Positions 11,532-21,611 of a stretch of 64,000 nucleotides of DNA are shown here, piece after piece. How positions within the stretch are numbered: position 1 is the stretch's first letter; each line of letters begins with the position of its first letter. Source of the stretch: CAIKMD01 sp963729935 (GTDB lineage: Bacteria > Pseudomonadota > Alphaproteobacteria > ATCC43930 > CGMCC-115725); the NCBI GenBank assembly GCA_963729935.1, contig CAVSPW010000010.1:1-64000 (forward strand), in the 5' to 3' direction. The translations under genes were made by a program, and so were the position numbers. Below the pieces are notes generated by a model. The model ran no database searches and had not been told where the DNA came from. It was given only the letters and a program-made list of their open reading frames with translations.

Positions 11532-12503
11532 CTACTTCGCGTCGTGCCAGAGGCCGATCTCCTTGTAATACGCGATCGCGCCGGGGTGGTACTGCAGCGC
11601 TCCGGACGGCTTCGCCATGTTCTCGGGGTGGAACGCGGCGAAAGAGGCGTGCGCCTTGATCAGATCGTCGCGATGGTCGTGCACCGTCTTGACGACGGCG
11701 GCGACAACGCTGTCGGGCACCCGATCGGAGGTCGTGATAACGATGTCGAAGGCGAGCACCCGCGTCGGGCCCATGACGCCCACGGCGCGCGGGCCGGGCA
11801 TCACCGTCGCAATGAAGAAGTTGGGATCGACCGACTTGACGGCGGCGAGCGCGGCCGGGCCCTCGGCGACCGAAAGATACTTCAGCCCGCCGACGGCGGA
11901 ATCGGCCTCGCGCACCATCGGCGCCTCGACAGCGACGACCGTACCGTCGTTCTTGCCCTCCTTGAAATCCTCGACCGAGCGCACGAGGTCGGGCACAGGC
12001 ACGCCAGCGACATCCTTCATCGTAAGATTCGCGGTCGCGAGCAGTGCCGCAAGGTAGTCGCGGCTCGACGGAAACGCGTTCCAGCCCGACGGAAGACGCT
12101 TTCCCTTGAGGTCGGCATAGGTGTTGATGCCGGAATCCTTGCGCACGAACATGCCGAGCGTCAGCGGGCGGAGGTTGAACGCCACACGCAAGTGCGGGTT
12201 CTTGTGGCCGTGAAAATAGTCGGCGCCGTCGATCGCCTTCGCGGCCTCGGGCGCGGCGCCGAGGAAGAACTCGGCCTCGCCGGCATTGAGCGCCGCAAGC
12301 GCCATCTCGCCGCTGCGCAGCGGGCTCACCCGCATGCGGAGATCGGAATGCTCCTGCACCACCTTGGCAAGCGCGCTTGACTGGAAGTAGTTGATCGTGC
12401 CCTGCGGCAGCGAGGCGAAGGAGACGGTGCCCTGCGCCAAGGCTGCATGTGCCGCGCAGAGCCCGGCAAAGGCGGCCGCGTAAATCGCGAAGTGCTTTCT
12501 CAT
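11532..12503 (-). CDS. TAXI family TRAP transporter solute-binding subunit
   Basis: A periplasmic binding protein of about 323 residues. The first 23 residues (MRKHFAIYAAAFAGLCAA and on) form a Sec signal peptide with likely cleavage after AALAQ. Mature sequence starts TVSFASLPQGTINYFQSSALAK, the TAXI-family pattern, and LKGKRLPSGWN is the conserved central LKGK region. The upstream in-frame ATG at 12539 is rejected: the ATG at 12503 has AGGGAG 8 bases before it. It forms one operon with the fused permease. The substrate is unknown. Confidence 0.92.
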   Translation of the reverse strand: MRKHFAIYAAAFAGLCAAHAALAQGTVSFASLPQGTINYFQSSALAKVVQEHSDLRMRVSPLRSGEMALAALNAGEAEFFLGAAPEAAKAIDGADYFHGHKNPHLRVAFNLRPLTLGMFVRKDSGINTYADLKGKRLPSGWNAFPSSRDYLAALLATANLTMKDVAGVPVPDLVRSVEDFKEGKNDGTVVAVEAPMVREADSAVGGLKYLSVAEGPAALAAVKSVDPNFFIATVMPGPRAVGVMGPTRVLAFDIVITTSDRVPDSVVAAVVKTVHDHRDDLIKAHASFAAFHPENMAKPSGALQYHPGAIAYYKEIGLWHDAK

Positions 12504-12821
12504 GGCGTTCTCCCTGTTCTGACCCGGGATTTTCCGCAAGGCGGCATCCCATTAAATCAAGCGTGACTCAGAATTGCGCGATGAGCAATCAAATTGGCCA
12601 AATTGGCGTTTTCGGGCCGCGGGCGTGCGAATCCCATCGGTGAAGCGGTCATCGACCGCGGTGAGGACTAGAAACGCTCTTCTTGCCAGCGATCCGGCCA
12701 CCCCAATCCTCGCGGCACGCCCGAGGCGCGATATGACCGGGGAATGGGGGCTTAAAAGTATTCGCGGAAGCGGCGATCGCTCCGTGCCGTCGCTTTAATT
12801 CTTCTTGTCTCGTCTCGCCGG
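12504..12821. other. Intergenic region between the TRAP operon and secG
   Basis: About 320 bases lie between the start of the TAXI gene and the secG stop. No open frame with protein-like composition was found. A short direct repeat (AAATTGGC twice near 12590-12606) is the only visible structure. It presumably carries the TRAP operon promoter and the end of the secG transcript, although no clear U-tract terminator is present. Confidence 0.5.
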
Positions 12822-13163
12822 CTATTTCGCCAGCGGCACACTCGGCCCGGACGGGGGAGCCGCTGGCGGAGCCGGCGCGGCCGGGCTTGCCGGCGCCGTG
12901 GGGATCGGGCCTTGATCGATGATCGAATGAGCGGTGCGCTGCGAGCCGGCGATCACCGCCAAGGCGATACTCGTGGCGAAGAAGGCAGCCGCGAGGATGG
13001 CCGTCGTCCGGGTCAGAAGATTGGCCGTCGAGCGGCCCGACATGAAGCCCGACATGCCGCCGCCGCCCATGCCCAAGGCACCGCCCTCGCTTTTCTGCAG
13101 GAGCACGACGCCGATGAGCGAGACGGCGAGAATGAGGTGGATGACGATGACGACCGTGATCAT
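12822..13163 (-). CDS. secG: Preprotein translocase subunit SecG
   Basis: A 113-residue inner-membrane protein, an accessory part of the SecYEG channel. Two hydrophobic segments lie at about 2-20 and 54-72. They are linked by the conserved QKSEGGALGMGGGG and MSGRSTANLLTRTT, which define SecG. The C-terminus is a long Ala/Pro-rich tail (about 85-113), common in alphaproteobacteria. It lies 46 bp downstream of tpiA on the same strand and is probably co-transcribed with it. Confidence 0.95.
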   Translation of the reverse strand: MITVVIVIHLILAVSLIGVVLLQKSEGGALGMGGGGMSGFMSGRSTANLLTRTTAILAAAFFATSIALAVIAGSQRTAHSIIDQGPIPTAPASPAAPAPPAAPPSGPSVPLAK

Positions 13164-13209
13164 GGCGCGGTTTTAGCGGGTCGGGACGCGCCACGCCAGA
13201 GGGCGGCGC

Positions 13210-13953
13210 TTAGCCGCAGGCCTGCGCGATCGCCCAGAAATCCCCGGCGACGAGGCTTGCGCCGCCGACCAGGGCGCCATCGACATGGGGAACGCCCATC
13301 AGCTCGGCGGCATTGGCCGGCTTGACCGAACCGCCATAGAGAATGCGGACCTCCCCCGGGTCGCGGATCAGGACGCTCAATCGGGAACGGATCTCGGCAT
13401 GGACCTCGCCCACCTGCCCGAGGGTCGGCGTGCGGCCGGTTCCGATTGCCCAGACCGGCTCATAGGCAATCACGATCTCCGACGCGCCGAGCCCGGGCGG
13501 AAGCGATCCCTGCAATTGGCGCGCGACGACATCGAGGGTCTGTCCTCCATCGCGCTGCGGCAAAGTCTCGCCGATGCAAACCACCGGGACGAGCCCGGCG
13601 ATTCGCGCGGCCATGACCTTGGCGCGCACCATCGCATCGGTCTCGCCGTGATCGGCACGGCGCTCGGAATGGCCGAGAATGACGTAGCCGCAGCCCGCAT
13701 CCTTCAGCATCGGCGCGCTCACCTCGCCGGTATGGGGGCCCTTCGGCTCGGCGTGGCAATTCTGGGCGCCGAGCGCGATCGCGCTGCCGGTCAGGACGGT
13801 CGCGAGCGAATGAAGCAGGGTCGCGGGCGGACAAATAAGAATGTCGCAATCGAGCCGGTCGTGCGCCGCGCGGTGCACCAATTGCTCGGCGAGCGCGATG
13901 CCCTCGGCCTTCAGCCCGTTCATCTTCCAATTGCCGGCCGCCAGCTTGCGCAT
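13210..13953 (-). CDS. tpiA: Triose-phosphate isomerase
   Basis: A 247-residue TIM-barrel enzyme interconverting dihydroxyacetone phosphate and glyceraldehyde 3-phosphate. The start at 13953 is set by the conserved N-terminus [11 protein letters not shown]; the longer in-frame extension to 14022 has no family support. Catalytic motifs are present: Lys in GNWKMN, His in GHSERR, Glu in [10 protein letters not shown], and the phosphate-binding ILYGGSVKP near the end. It is transcribed divergently from ppiD and towards secG. Confidence 0.96.
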   Translation of the reverse strand: MRKLAAGNWKMNGLKAEGIALAEQLVHRAAHDRLDCDILICPPATLLHSLATVLTGSAIALGAQNCHAEPKGPHTGEVSAPMLKDAGCGYVILGHSERRADHGETDAMVRAKVMAARIAGLVPVVCIGETLPQRDGGQTLDVVARQLQGSLPPGLGASEIVIAYEPVWAIGTGRTPTLGQVGEVHAEIRSRLSVLIRDPGEVRILYGGSVKPANAAELMGVPHVDGALVGGASLVAGDFWAIAQACG

Positions 13954-14104
13954 CGTCAGGATTTCTTTCTCGTCACCGATCGCCTGGTGCGAATTTTGCC
14001 CCGGTCCCGCCTCGGCCCGCAAGGGGCGCGCCCTTGCTTGGGCGCCGGGCCACTCCTATCATTTGCCGCAAGCCCGGCCGCCCGCCACAACACGAAGCTC
14101 TTAC

Positions 14105-15982
14105 ATGCTCCAAGCCATTCGCTCCAAGGCCAATTCTTTCATCGTCAAGCTGCTCTTCGGCCTGTTGACGGCGACCTTCGCCCTGTGGGGCATCGGCGAT
14201 ATCTTCCGCAATTGGGGCGTCGATACGACGATTGCGAAGGTCGGCGGCAAGGAGATCACGGCCGATCAGGTGAGCCAAGCCATGCGCGACCAGCTCGCGC
14301 AGCTGCGCAACACGCTCGGCAACAACATCGACATGGAACAGGCGAAGCAACTCGGCCTGGTCAACATCGCCCTGCAACAGATCGTCGCCGCCAACCTCAT
14401 CGAGTTGGAGACCGCACGGCTCGGCCTGGCCATGGGCGATGACGGCGTGCGTCAGGCGATCATCGACAATCCCGATTTCAAGGGTCCATCGGGCGCCTTC
14501 GACCGCGGACGCTACACGCAGCTTCTTGCCGCCAATCAACTGTCAGAGCCTCAATTCGAGGCCTCGGTGCGCCAGAGCCTGCTGCGCGGCGAATTGACCG
14601 GCGCGATCATCGACGGCGTGACCCCGCCCGGCCTGCTTGTCGATACGCTCTATCGCTCGCGCGCGGAGCAGCGCACGGCCGATGTCGTGACCTTGACGCC
14701 CTCGGCCGTTCCCGCGCCGCCGGCGCCCACCGACGCCCAGCTCGCCGCGTTTCACGACGCGCATCCCGACGCTTTCCGCACGCAGGAGCAGCGCAGCCTC
14801 AGCCTCGCCGTGCTGCGTCTCGATGACGTGGCCGCCACGATCAAAGTGCCCGACGACAAGCTGAAGGCGGAGTATCAGGCGCGGCGCGACGAGTTCCACG
14901 CGCCCGAAGAGCGCAACCTGCAGCAATTGCTTCTGCCGGACGAGGCCAAGGCCAAGGAAGCGGAGGCGGCGCTGCAATCGGGCAAGGGTTTTGCCGCGGT
15001 CGCCAAAGACGAAGCGGATGCCGATGCATCGACGACCGATCTCGGCTGGGTGAAGCGCGAAGATCTGCCGGCGGATCTGGCGGATGTCGCGTTTTCGCTT
15101 GCGCAAGGCAAGCCGAGCGAACCCGTCCATACGAGCTTCGGCTGGCATATCCTCTTGGTCACCGCCATCAAGCCCGAGACGCTCCAGCCTTTCGACGCGG
15201 TGAAAGACCGGCTTGCGCAAGAGGTTGCGCGCGACGCGGCGGGCGATCAGATCGCCAAGACCGCGAACGAAATCGACGACGCGCTGGCGGCGGGCGATAC
15301 ATTTCCCGCGGTCGCGCAGAAGTTCGGGATGAAGACGCAAACCATCGCCAGCATCGACGCGCAGGGACGCGGCGCCGACGGCAAGCCGGTCGAGTTGCCG
15401 CAACCGGCCGATGCCGTGCTCCGTGCCGCCTTCTCGACCGATTCCGGCCAGACGAGCGCGCTGACCGAATTGGGCGAAGACGGCTATTTCTTCGTCCATG
15501 TCGACAAGATCACGCCATCCGCCGTGCAGCCGCTTTCGGCGACCCGCGACAAGGCGATCGGCCTGTGGCAGGCCGATCAGAAGACGCAGGAATTGCAGAA
15601 ACTCGCCGATCAGATCGTGCAAGAGGTCAATCAGGGAAAGAGCCTCAAGGACACGGCCGCAGCGCGGAAATTGACCGTGACGACGACCGCGGCGCTGCAG
15701 CGTACCGGCGGCGACCCGGCGGTGCCGCCGGCCCTGGTGGTCGCCATTTTCGACGCCAAGACGGGCGCGGCGGTGAGCGCGGCGGCCGGCGACAATTACG
15801 CGGTCGCGCAGATCAAATCGGTCGAGCCTGCCGATCCCGCCAAGAATCCCGCGGCGGTAAAACAGCTCTCGGACGCGCTCGCCAATGAGATGCGCAACGA
15901 CATGCTGAGCGCGTTCGATCAGGCCCTGCGCGATCATTTCCCGGTCAAGATCAATCAGACCAATCTCGACCGGCTGCTCTGA
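14105..15982 (+). CDS. ppiD: Peptidylprolyl isomerase PpiD, membrane-anchored periplasmic chaperone
   Basis: A 625-residue protein with a short cytoplasmic N-terminus, one transmembrane helix (about 13-31, VKLLFGLLTATFALWGIG) and a large periplasmic part. The periplasmic part starts with a SurA-N-like chaperone domain (AKVGGKEITADQVSQAM). A parvulin domain covers about residues 250-375 (DLGWVKREDLP, FGWHILLV). PpiD assists outer-membrane and secreted proteins emerging from the Sec channel, which suits its position opposite secG. The start at 14105 is chosen over upstream in-frame ATGs because MLQAIRSKANSFIVK is the family N-terminus. trpE follows after 20 bp. Confidence 0.93.
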   Translation: MLQAIRSKANSFIVKLLFGLLTATFALWGIGDIFRNWGVDTTIAKVGGKEITADQVSQAMRDQLAQLRNTLGNNIDMEQAKQLGLVNIALQQIVAANLIELETARLGLAMGDDGVRQAIIDNPDFKGPSGAFDRGRYTQLLAANQLSEPQFEASVRQSLLRGELTGAIIDGVTPPGLLVDTLYRSRAEQRTADVVTLTPSAVPAPPAPTDAQLAAFHDAHPDAFRTQEQRSLSLAVLRLDDVAATIKVPDDKLKAEYQARRDEFHAPEERNLQQLLLPDEAKAKEAEAALQSGKGFAAVAKDEADADASTTDLGWVKREDLPADLADVAFSLAQGKPSEPVHTSFGWHILLVTAIKPETLQPFDAVKDRLAQEVARDAAGDQIAKTANEIDDALAAGDTFPAVAQKFGMKTQTIASIDAQGRGADGKPVELPQPADAVLRAAFSTDSGQTSALTELGEDGYFFVHVDKITPSAVQPLSATRDKAIGLWQADQKTQELQKLADQIVQEVNQGKSLKDTAAARKLTVTTTAALQRTGGDPAVPPALVVAIFDAKTGAAVSAAAGDNYAVAQIKSVEPADPAKNPAAVKQLSDALANEMRNDMLSAFDQALRDHFPVKINQTNLDRLL

Positions 15983-16002
15983 GCGCGGCCGGCTGCAACG
16001 CC

Positions 16003-17517
16003 ATGGAAATTTCGCCCGGGTTCGAAGAGTTCGCGCAACGCCACGCCGGGGGCAGGCCGACCTTGGTCTGGACCTCGCTCGTCGCCGATCTCGAAACGCC
16101 GGTCTCGGCGATGCTGAAGCTCGCCGCCGGCAAGCCCAACAGCTTTCTCTTCGAATCGGTCGAGGGCGGCGAGCGCATCGGGCGCTATTCCATCATCGGC
16201 CTGAGGCCCGATCTGATCTGGCGCTGCCATCGCGACGAGGCCGAGATCAATCGGCGCGCGCGGCACGATGGCGCGTCCTTCGAGAAAGTTCCGGGCGGCG
16301 CGCTGCCGTCCCTGCGCGCGCTCATCGCCGAATGCCGCATCGAGACGCCCGCGCCCCTGCCGCCGATGGCCGCCGGGCTCTTCGGCTATCTCGGCTATTC
16401 GACCGTGGGGCTGATCGAGCGGCTTCCCGACGCCAATCCGGATCGGCTGGATGTGCCCGACGGGATGCTGCTGCGGCCGAGCATCGTCTGCGTCTTCGAC
16501 AATGTGCAAGGCAGCGTCAGCGTGGTGACGCCGGTCTGGCCGGGCGAAGCCTCGGCGCGCGCGGCCTACGAACAAGCCTGCGCGCGGCTCGGCGAGGTCG
16601 TCGCCGAATTCGAGCGCGACCTGCCGCAACGCCACGCCATCGACGAACCGCCGCAGGAGCTTCCCGCCCCTTCCGCCAACATGACGCGCGATGAATGTCT
16701 CGCCATGGTGGAAACCGCGAAGGAATACATCCGCGCCGGCGAGATCTTCCAGGTCGTGCCCTCGATGCGCCTGACCGTGCCCTTCGCGCTGCCGCCGATC
16801 GCGCTCTACCGGGCGCTGCGGCGGCTCAACCCCTCGCCCTTCATGTTCCTCCTCGACTACGGCGATTTCGCGGTCGTGGGCTCGAGCCCCGAGATCATGG
16901 TGCGCTTGCGCGACGGCAAGGTTTCGATCCGGCCGCTCGCGGGCACGCGGCGGCGCGGCAAGACCGAAGAGGAGGATCAGGCGCTCGCGGCCGAGCTTCT
17001 GGCCGATCCGAAGGAGCGCGCGGAGCATCTGATGCTGCTCGACCTCGCGCGCAACGATGTCGGGCGCGTCGCGACGATCGGCTCGGTGCGTGTCGCCGAG
17101 CAATTCATGATCGAGCGGTACAGCCACGTCATGCATATCTGCTCGCATGTCGAGGGCCGGATCGACCCGAGCCACGACGCGGTCGACGCGCTTCTGGCGG
17201 GCTTTCCGGCCGGCACCTTGTCGGGCGCGCCCAAGGTCCGGGCGATGGAGATCATCGACGAGCTGGAACCCGAGCGCCGCAACCTTTACGGCGGCGCCAT
17301 TGGCTATTTCGCCGCCGATGGCAGCATGGACACCTGCATCGTGCTGCGCACCGCGATCATCAAGGACGGCAAGATGGTGGTCCAGGCCGGCTGCGGCGTC
17401 GTCGCCGACAGCAATCCGGCCTCGGAATATCAAGAAATTCTCGACAAGGGCCGCGCGCTGTTCCGTGCGGCCGAGGAAGCGGTCAAGTTCGCGCGGATCG
17501 GCCGCAGCCGTAATTAG
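16003..17517 (+). CDS. trpE: Anthranilate synthase component I
   Basis: A 504-residue chorismate-binding enzyme that, with TrpG, makes anthranilate in the first committed step of tryptophan synthesis. The N-terminal half has the feedback-regulatory region (SFLFESVEGGERIGRYSIIG). The C-terminal catalytic half has GEIFQVVPSMR, PEIMVRL, IRPLAGTRRRG, ERAEHLMLLDLARNDVGRV and GTLSGAPKVRAMEII. It is separated from trpG by an oppositely oriented gene, unlike the contiguous trpE-trpG order common in relatives. It is only 20 bp after ppiD and so may be co-transcribed with it. Confidence 0.96.
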   Translation: MEISPGFEEFAQRHAGGRPTLVWTSLVADLETPVSAMLKLAAGKPNSFLFESVEGGERIGRYSIIGLRPDLIWRCHRDEAEINRRARHDGASFEKVPGGALPSLRALIAECRIETPAPLPPMAAGLFGYLGYSTVGLIERLPDANPDRLDVPDGMLLRPSIVCVFDNVQGSVSVVTPVWPGEASARAAYEQACARLGEVVAEFERDLPQRHAIDEPPQELPAPSANMTRDECLAMVETAKEYIRAGEIFQVVPSMRLTVPFALPPIALYRALRRLNPSPFMFLLDYGDFAVVGSSPEIMVRLRDGKVSIRPLAGTRRRGKTEEEDQALAAELLADPKERAEHLMLLDLARNDVGRVATIGSVRVAEQFMIERYSHVMHICSHVEGRIDPSHDAVDALLAGFPAGTLSGAPKVRAMEIIDELEPERRNLYGGAIGYFAADGSMDTCIVLRTAIIKDGKMVVQAGCGVVADSNPASEYQEILDKGRALFRAAEEAVKFARIGRSRN

Positions 17518-17529
17518 CGGCCGGCGGGC

Positions 17530-18594
17530 CTATTCCGCGGTCGAGCGCGCGCGGACCACGTCGGTCAAGGGCACGAGCACGATGCCGGCGCGCGGCAGGG
17601 TCGCGATCCACTGATTGAGCGCGGCCAATGTCGCGTCATGGGGATGGCCGATGGCGATCGCCGTGCCCTTGCGGCGCGCGACCGCTTCCGCGTCCATAAG
17701 CCGCGCCTCGACGGCTTGCGCCTGCTGATCGTCGTCGAGAAACACGTCGCGGCCGGCAAAGGGCACGTCTTCGAGCGAAGCGACGGTTTCGCCGACCGTG
17801 CCCGCGACCGTGCGCGAATCGAGATACATCAGCCCGCGGCTGCGCAATTCGCCGAGCACCCAGGACATCCCCTGCCGGTCGGTCGTGAAGCGGCTGCCCA
17901 TATGGTTGTTGATGCCGACATAGCCGTCGAAGCGCGCGAGATCCCAGCGCAGACGGCGCAGCACCTCGTCGCGCGGCAGATCGACCGCCAGACCGTTTGG
18001 GCCCATATCGAGGCGCGCATTGATGGGCTGCATCGGCACATGCACCAAGAGCTCGTGGCCGTTGCGCCGCGCCGCCTCGGTCTGGCTCGGCAGATCGTTC
18101 GCATAGGGCAGAAACGACAAGGTGATGGCGGCGGGGAGCGCAATCGCGCGCTCGGTGCGCGGCCGGTCGAGGCCGCAATCATCGATCACGATGGCGATGC
18201 GCGGCTTGGCACCCGCCTGCACCGAGGGCGTCGCATTGCGCAGCCAGGCGGGGACCTCGGCCGAAGGGGGCGCCACGACGGCGTGCGGCGCGGGCGCGGG
18301 CGCCAAGGCCGGTGGCGGCGGAGATGCCGGCGGGGCCGCGACCGGCGGAAGAGCTGGCGGGATCACGGCCGGCGGGATGACGGCGACGGCGCGCGCGGGC
18401 GCTTCTTTCGGGCTCTCTGCCGCATACCAGAAATGGAGCGCGCCCGCCCCTGCCAGCAGGAGCATGATCAGGGAGATTCCGAGCGCGATCTCGCGGCGCC
18501 GGCCCGCTCCGCGATGTCGCGGCGAAAGCCGGCGTTTTGCGTCGCCACGCCCGCGGCTCGCGCGGCGCACGCGCCTTCTTGTCCGCCGCCTCAT
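17530..18594 (-). CDS. Divergent polysaccharide deacetylase family protein (YibQ-like)
   Basis: A 354-residue protein. A basic N-terminus (about 1-36) is followed by one transmembrane segment (LGISLIMLLLAGAGALHFW, about 38-56), a Pro/Ala-rich linker (to about 110) and a globular domain of the divergent polysaccharide deacetylase family. Visible motifs are IAIVIDDCG, HELLVHVPMQP, GYVGINNHMGSR and AIGHPHDATL. The domain is therefore periplasmic. The family is tied to envelope glycan metabolism, but its substrate is not established. The gene lies antisense between trpE and trpG, with its stop 12 bp from the trpE stop. The true start may be slightly downstream of 18594. Confidence 0.85.
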   Translation of the reverse strand: MRRRTRRRVRRASRGRGDAKRRLSPRHRGAGRRREIALGISLIMLLLAGAGALHFWYAAESPKEAPARAVAVIPPAVIPPALPPVAAPPASPPPPALAPAPAPHAVVAPPSAEVPAWLRNATPSVQAGAKPRIAIVIDDCGLDRPRTERAIALPAAITLSFLPYANDLPSQTEAARRNGHELLVHVPMQPINARLDMGPNGLAVDLPRDEVLRRLRWDLARFDGYVGINNHMGSRFTTDRQGMSWVLGELRSRGLMYLDSRTVAGTVGETVASLEDVPFAGRDVFLDDDQQAQAVEARLMDAEAVARRKGTAIAIGHPHDATLAALNQWIATLPRAGIVLVPLTDVVRARSTAE

Positions 18595-18603
18595 GCCAGA
18601 AGG

Positions 18604-18655
18604 TCCGGACGGAGGCGCCCGATGCGCTTCGGCAATGCGATTTTTTCCGTCCGGA
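18604..18655. promoter_or_regulatory. Inverted repeat between yibQ-like gene and trpG
   Basis: A perfect 10-bp inverted repeat (TCCGGACGGA at 18604-18613, TCCGTCCGGA at 18646-18655) encloses 32 bases that include a run of six T. It lies 67 bp upstream of trpG and 9 bp outside the start of the divergent gene. It could be an operator or an RNA structure in the trpG leader. No Trp-rich leader peptide was seen. Confidence 0.4.
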
Positions 18656-18722
18656 GGAGGCCTACCATGATTTTTTCGGGGCGTTCAACCTGTTATAACC
18701 CTTGCCGAAGGTGACTTAGCCC

Positions 18723-19307
18723 ATGTTCCTACTCATCGACAACTACGACTCGTTCACCTACAATTTGTGGCACTACCTCGGCGAGCTCGGGGCGGAAGTC
18801 ACGGTCAAGCGCAACGACGCGCTGAGCGTCGATGAGGCGCTCGCCTTGAAGCCGCGCGGCATCGTCATCTCGCCGGGCCCCAGCGATCCCGATCATGCCG
18901 GCATCTGCCTTGAACTCGTGCGCCGCGCCGGCCATGTGCCGCTGCTCGGCGTCTGCCTCGGCCTGCAGGCGATCGGCCAGGCCATGGGCGGTAAGATCGT
19001 GCGCGCGCCCGAGCCGGTGCACGGCAAGCTTTCGGCCATTCATCATGACGGCACGGGCGTCTTCGCCGGCCTGCCCAACCCGTTTCCGGCGACGCGCTAC
19101 CATTCGCTGATCGTCGAGCGCGCGAGCCTGCCTGCTTGTTTGCGCGTCACCGCCTGGACAGAGGACGGGCTCGTCATGGGTCTCGTCCATCGCGAGCGCC
19201 CGCTGCATGGCGTGCAGTTCCATCCCGAAAGCATCGCCTCGGTCGGCGGCCATGCGCTGCTGAAGAATTTCCTCGCGCTTGCGGCGCGCGCGAGCGTGCC
19301 CGCATGA
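18723..19307 (+). CDS. trpG: Anthranilate synthase component II (glutamine amidotransferase)
   Basis: A 194-residue class I glutamine amidotransferase supplying ammonia to TrpE. The N-terminus [13 protein letters not shown] is typical. The nucleophile is Cys78 in [12 protein letters not shown], and the other triad members are His167 and Glu169 in [20 protein letters not shown] forms the oxyanion region. The stop overlaps the trpD start (ATGA), beginning a chain of five genes joined by 4-bp overlaps. Confidence 0.96.
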   Translation: MFLLIDNYDSFTYNLWHYLGELGAEVTVKRNDALSVDEALALKPRGIVISPGPSDPDHAGICLELVRRAGHVPLLGVCLGLQAIGQAMGGKIVRAPEPVHGKLSAIHHDGTGVFAGLPNPFPATRYHSLIVERASLPACLRVTAWTEDGLVMGLVHRERPLHGVQFHPESIASVGGHALLKNFLALAARASVPA

Positions 19308-20332
19308 GCGTACCTGATTTCAAAGTGACCTTGGCGCGCCTCGCCGCGGGCGAGCGCTTGAGCGAGGCGGAAAGCGCCGACGCCTTCGACGTGATGATGT
19401 CGGGCAATGCGACGCCGTCGCAGATGGGCGCCTTTCTGATGGCGCTCAGGCTGCGCGGCGAAACCGTCGAGGAGATCACCGGCGCCGCACGCACCATGCG
19501 CGCCAAGGCGCTGCCGATCGACGCGCCGCCGGGCGCGATCGACACCGTCGGCACCGGCGGCGACAATGCCGGCACCTTCAACATCTCGACCGCGGCGGCG
19601 ATCGTCGTCGCCGGCGCCGGCGTGACGGTGGCGAAGCACGGCAACCGGAATTTCTCCTCGAAATCGGGCTCGGCCGACATTCTCTCGGCCTTGGGCGTCA
19701 ATCTCGATGCCGGGATCGGCGCGGTGCAGCGCGCGATGCGCGAAGCCGGCATCGGCTTTCTGATGGCGCCCAAATATCACAGCGCGATGCGTCATGTCGG
19801 CCCGACGCGGGTCGAGCTCGGCATGCGCACGATCTTCAATCTGCTCGGCCCCATCTCCAACCCGGCCGGCGCCAAGCGGCAGCTGGTCGGCGTCTTCGCG
19901 CCCGCCTGGGTCAGGCCGATCGCCGAAGTGCTCGGCAAGCTCGGCAGCGAGCGCGCCTGGGTCGTCCATGGCGAAGGCCTCGACGAGCTGACCACGACCG
20001 GCATCAGCTTCGTCGCCGCGCTCGACAACGGCAAAGTGGAAACCTTCGAGGTGACGCCCGAGCAGGCCGGTCTGAAGCGCGCCACCCTCGCGGCCTTGAA
20101 GGGCGGCGAGCCGGCGGAAAACGCGGCCAAGCTGCGCGCCATCCTCGCCGGCGAGCAGGGTCCGGTGACCGACATCGTGCTCTTGAACGCGGCCGGCGCG
20201 CTGATCGTCGCCGGCAAGGCCGCAGATCTGCGCGCAGGCGTGGCCATGGCCGCGAAATCGATCGCCTCGGGCGCGGCCAAGCGCGCGCTCGACAAGCTCG
20301 TCGCCATCACCAACGAACCGAGCGCGCCATGA
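19304..20332 (+). CDS. trpD: Anthranilate phosphoribosyltransferase
   Basis: A 342-residue enzyme that adds phosphoribose from PRPP to anthranilate. The start at 19304 is fixed by the ATGA overlap with trpG; a longer in-frame extension back to 19136 overlaps trpG and is spurious. Motifs: [17 protein letters not shown] (PRPP-binding GTGGD), [15 protein letters not shown], and [14 protein letters not shown]. Length is normal. It is translationally coupled to trpC. Confidence 0.96.
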   Translation: MSVPDFKVTLARLAAGERLSEAESADAFDVMMSGNATPSQMGAFLMALRLRGETVEEITGAARTMRAKALPIDAPPGAIDTVGTGGDNAGTFNISTAAAIVVAGAGVTVAKHGNRNFSSKSGSADILSALGVNLDAGIGAVQRAMREAGIGFLMAPKYHSAMRHVGPTRVELGMRTIFNLLGPISNPAGAKRQLVGVFAPAWVRPIAEVLGKLGSERAWVVHGEGLDELTTTGISFVAALDNGKVETFEVTPEQAGLKRATLAALKGGEPAENAAKLRAILAGEQGPVTDIVLLNAAGALIVAGKAADLRAGVAMAAKSIASGAAKRALDKLVAITNEPSAP

Positions 20333-21135
20333 GCGACGTGCTCGCCCGGATCTGCGCGGGCAAGCGCGAAGAAGTGGCGCGCGCCAAGGCGGCGCGGCCT
20401 ATGGCCGAGATTGAGCGCGCGGCGAAGGCCGCGGAAAAGCCGCGCGGCTTTCTTCATGCGCTCGAGCGCGCGGTCGAAGCCGGGCGCTACGGGCTCATCG
20501 CCGAGATCAAGAAAGCCTCGCCCAGCGCCGGCCTCATCCGCCCCGATTTCGATCCGCCGGCCCTCGCCCGCGCCTATGCGCAAGGCGGCGCGAGCTGTCT
20601 CTCGGTGCTAACCGACGCGACCGATTTCCGGGGCGACGCTTCGCATCTCGTGGCCGCGCGCGCGGCCTGCGCGCTTCCGGTGCTGCGCAAGGATTTCATG
20701 CTCGACCCCTATCAAGTGGTCGAGGCGCGCGCGATGGGCGCCGATTGCATCCTCGTGATCATGGCCGCGCTCGCCGACGACGAGGCCTGCGAGCTCGAGG
20801 GCCTCGCCTTCGATTGGGGCATGGACGTGCTGGTCGAGGTGCATGACGCGCAAGAGCTCGACCGCGCGCTGAAACTCAAGACAAGGCTCGTCGGCATCAA
20901 CAACCGCAATCTGAAGACGCTCAAGACCGACATCGCGACCACCGAGACGTTGGCCGCGCGCGTGCCCAAGGAGCGTCTCCTCGTGAGCGAGAGCGGCCTC
21001 GCCTCGCCCGCCGATCTCGCGCGCATGGAACGCGCGGGCGTCTCGTGCTTTTTGATCGGCGAAGCCCTGATGCGGCAGCAGGACGTCGCGGCCGCGACCG
21101 CGGCCTTGCTCGCCAAAGACATGGCGCGCGCATGA
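20329..21135 (+). CDS. trpC: Indole-3-glycerol phosphate synthase
   Basis: A 268-residue monofunctional TIM-barrel enzyme that closes the indole ring. Motifs: [18 protein letters not shown] (catalytic Lys), [53 protein letters not shown] and [14 protein letters not shown]. There is no TrpF fusion. It overlaps trpD and moaC by 4 bp on either side. Confidence 0.96.
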   Translation: MSDVLARICAGKREEVARAKAARPMAEIERAAKAAEKPRGFLHALERAVEAGRYGLIAEIKKASPSAGLIRPDFDPPALARAYAQGGASCLSVLTDATDFRGDASHLVAARAACALPVLRKDFMLDPYQVVEARAMGADCILVIMAALADDEACELEGLAFDWGMDVLVEVHDAQELDRALKLKTRLVGINNRNLKTLKTDIATTETLAARVPKERLLVSESGLASPADLARMERAGVSCFLIGEALMRQQDVAAATAALLAKDMARA

Positions 21136-21611
21136 GCGACTTCACGCATTTCGATGCCAAGGGCAATGCCGCGATGGTCGACGTCTCGGCCAAGAACGAA
21201 AGCGAGCGCGTCGCCGTGGCCGCGGGCAGCGTGCTGATGGAAAAGGCGACCATCGAGAAGATCATGTCGGGCGGGATGAAGAAGGGCGATGTCCTGAGCG
21301 TCGCGCGGCTCGCCGGCATCATGGGCGCCAAGCGCACGCCCGATCTCATTCCGCTGTGCCATCCGCTCAATCTGAGCTCGGTCGCGCTCGAACTCACTTG
21401 CGATCCCGCGCGCTCGGCGGTCGACATCACCGCCACCTGCAAGATCACCGGCCGCACCGGCGTCGAAATGGAGGCCTTGACCGCGGTCGCGGTTGCGGCG
21501 CTCACCGTCTACGACATGTGCAAATCGGTCGATCGCGGCATGCGCTTGACCGAGATCCGCCTTTTGCACAAATCCGGCGGAAAATCGGGAACCTATGAGG
21601 CGCCGCCATGA
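21132..21611 (+). CDS. moaC: Cyclic pyranopterin monophosphate synthase MoaC
   Basis: A 159-residue enzyme of molybdenum cofactor synthesis that converts 3',8-cyclo-dihydro-GTP to cyclic pyranopterin phosphate. Motifs: [18 protein letters not shown] at the start, [18 protein letters not shown], and [19 protein letters not shown] with the conserved Asp and Lys. The start is set by the ATGA overlap with trpC. Placing moaC and moeA directly behind trpC is a known alphaproteobacterial arrangement. Confidence 0.96.
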   Translation: MSDFTHFDAKGNAAMVDVSAKNESERVAVAAGSVLMEKATIEKIMSGGMKKGDVLSVARLAGIMGAKRTPDLIPLCHPLNLSSVALELTCDPARSAVDITATCKITGRTGVEMEALTAVAVAALTVYDMCKSVDRGMRLTEIRLLHKSGGKSGTYEAPP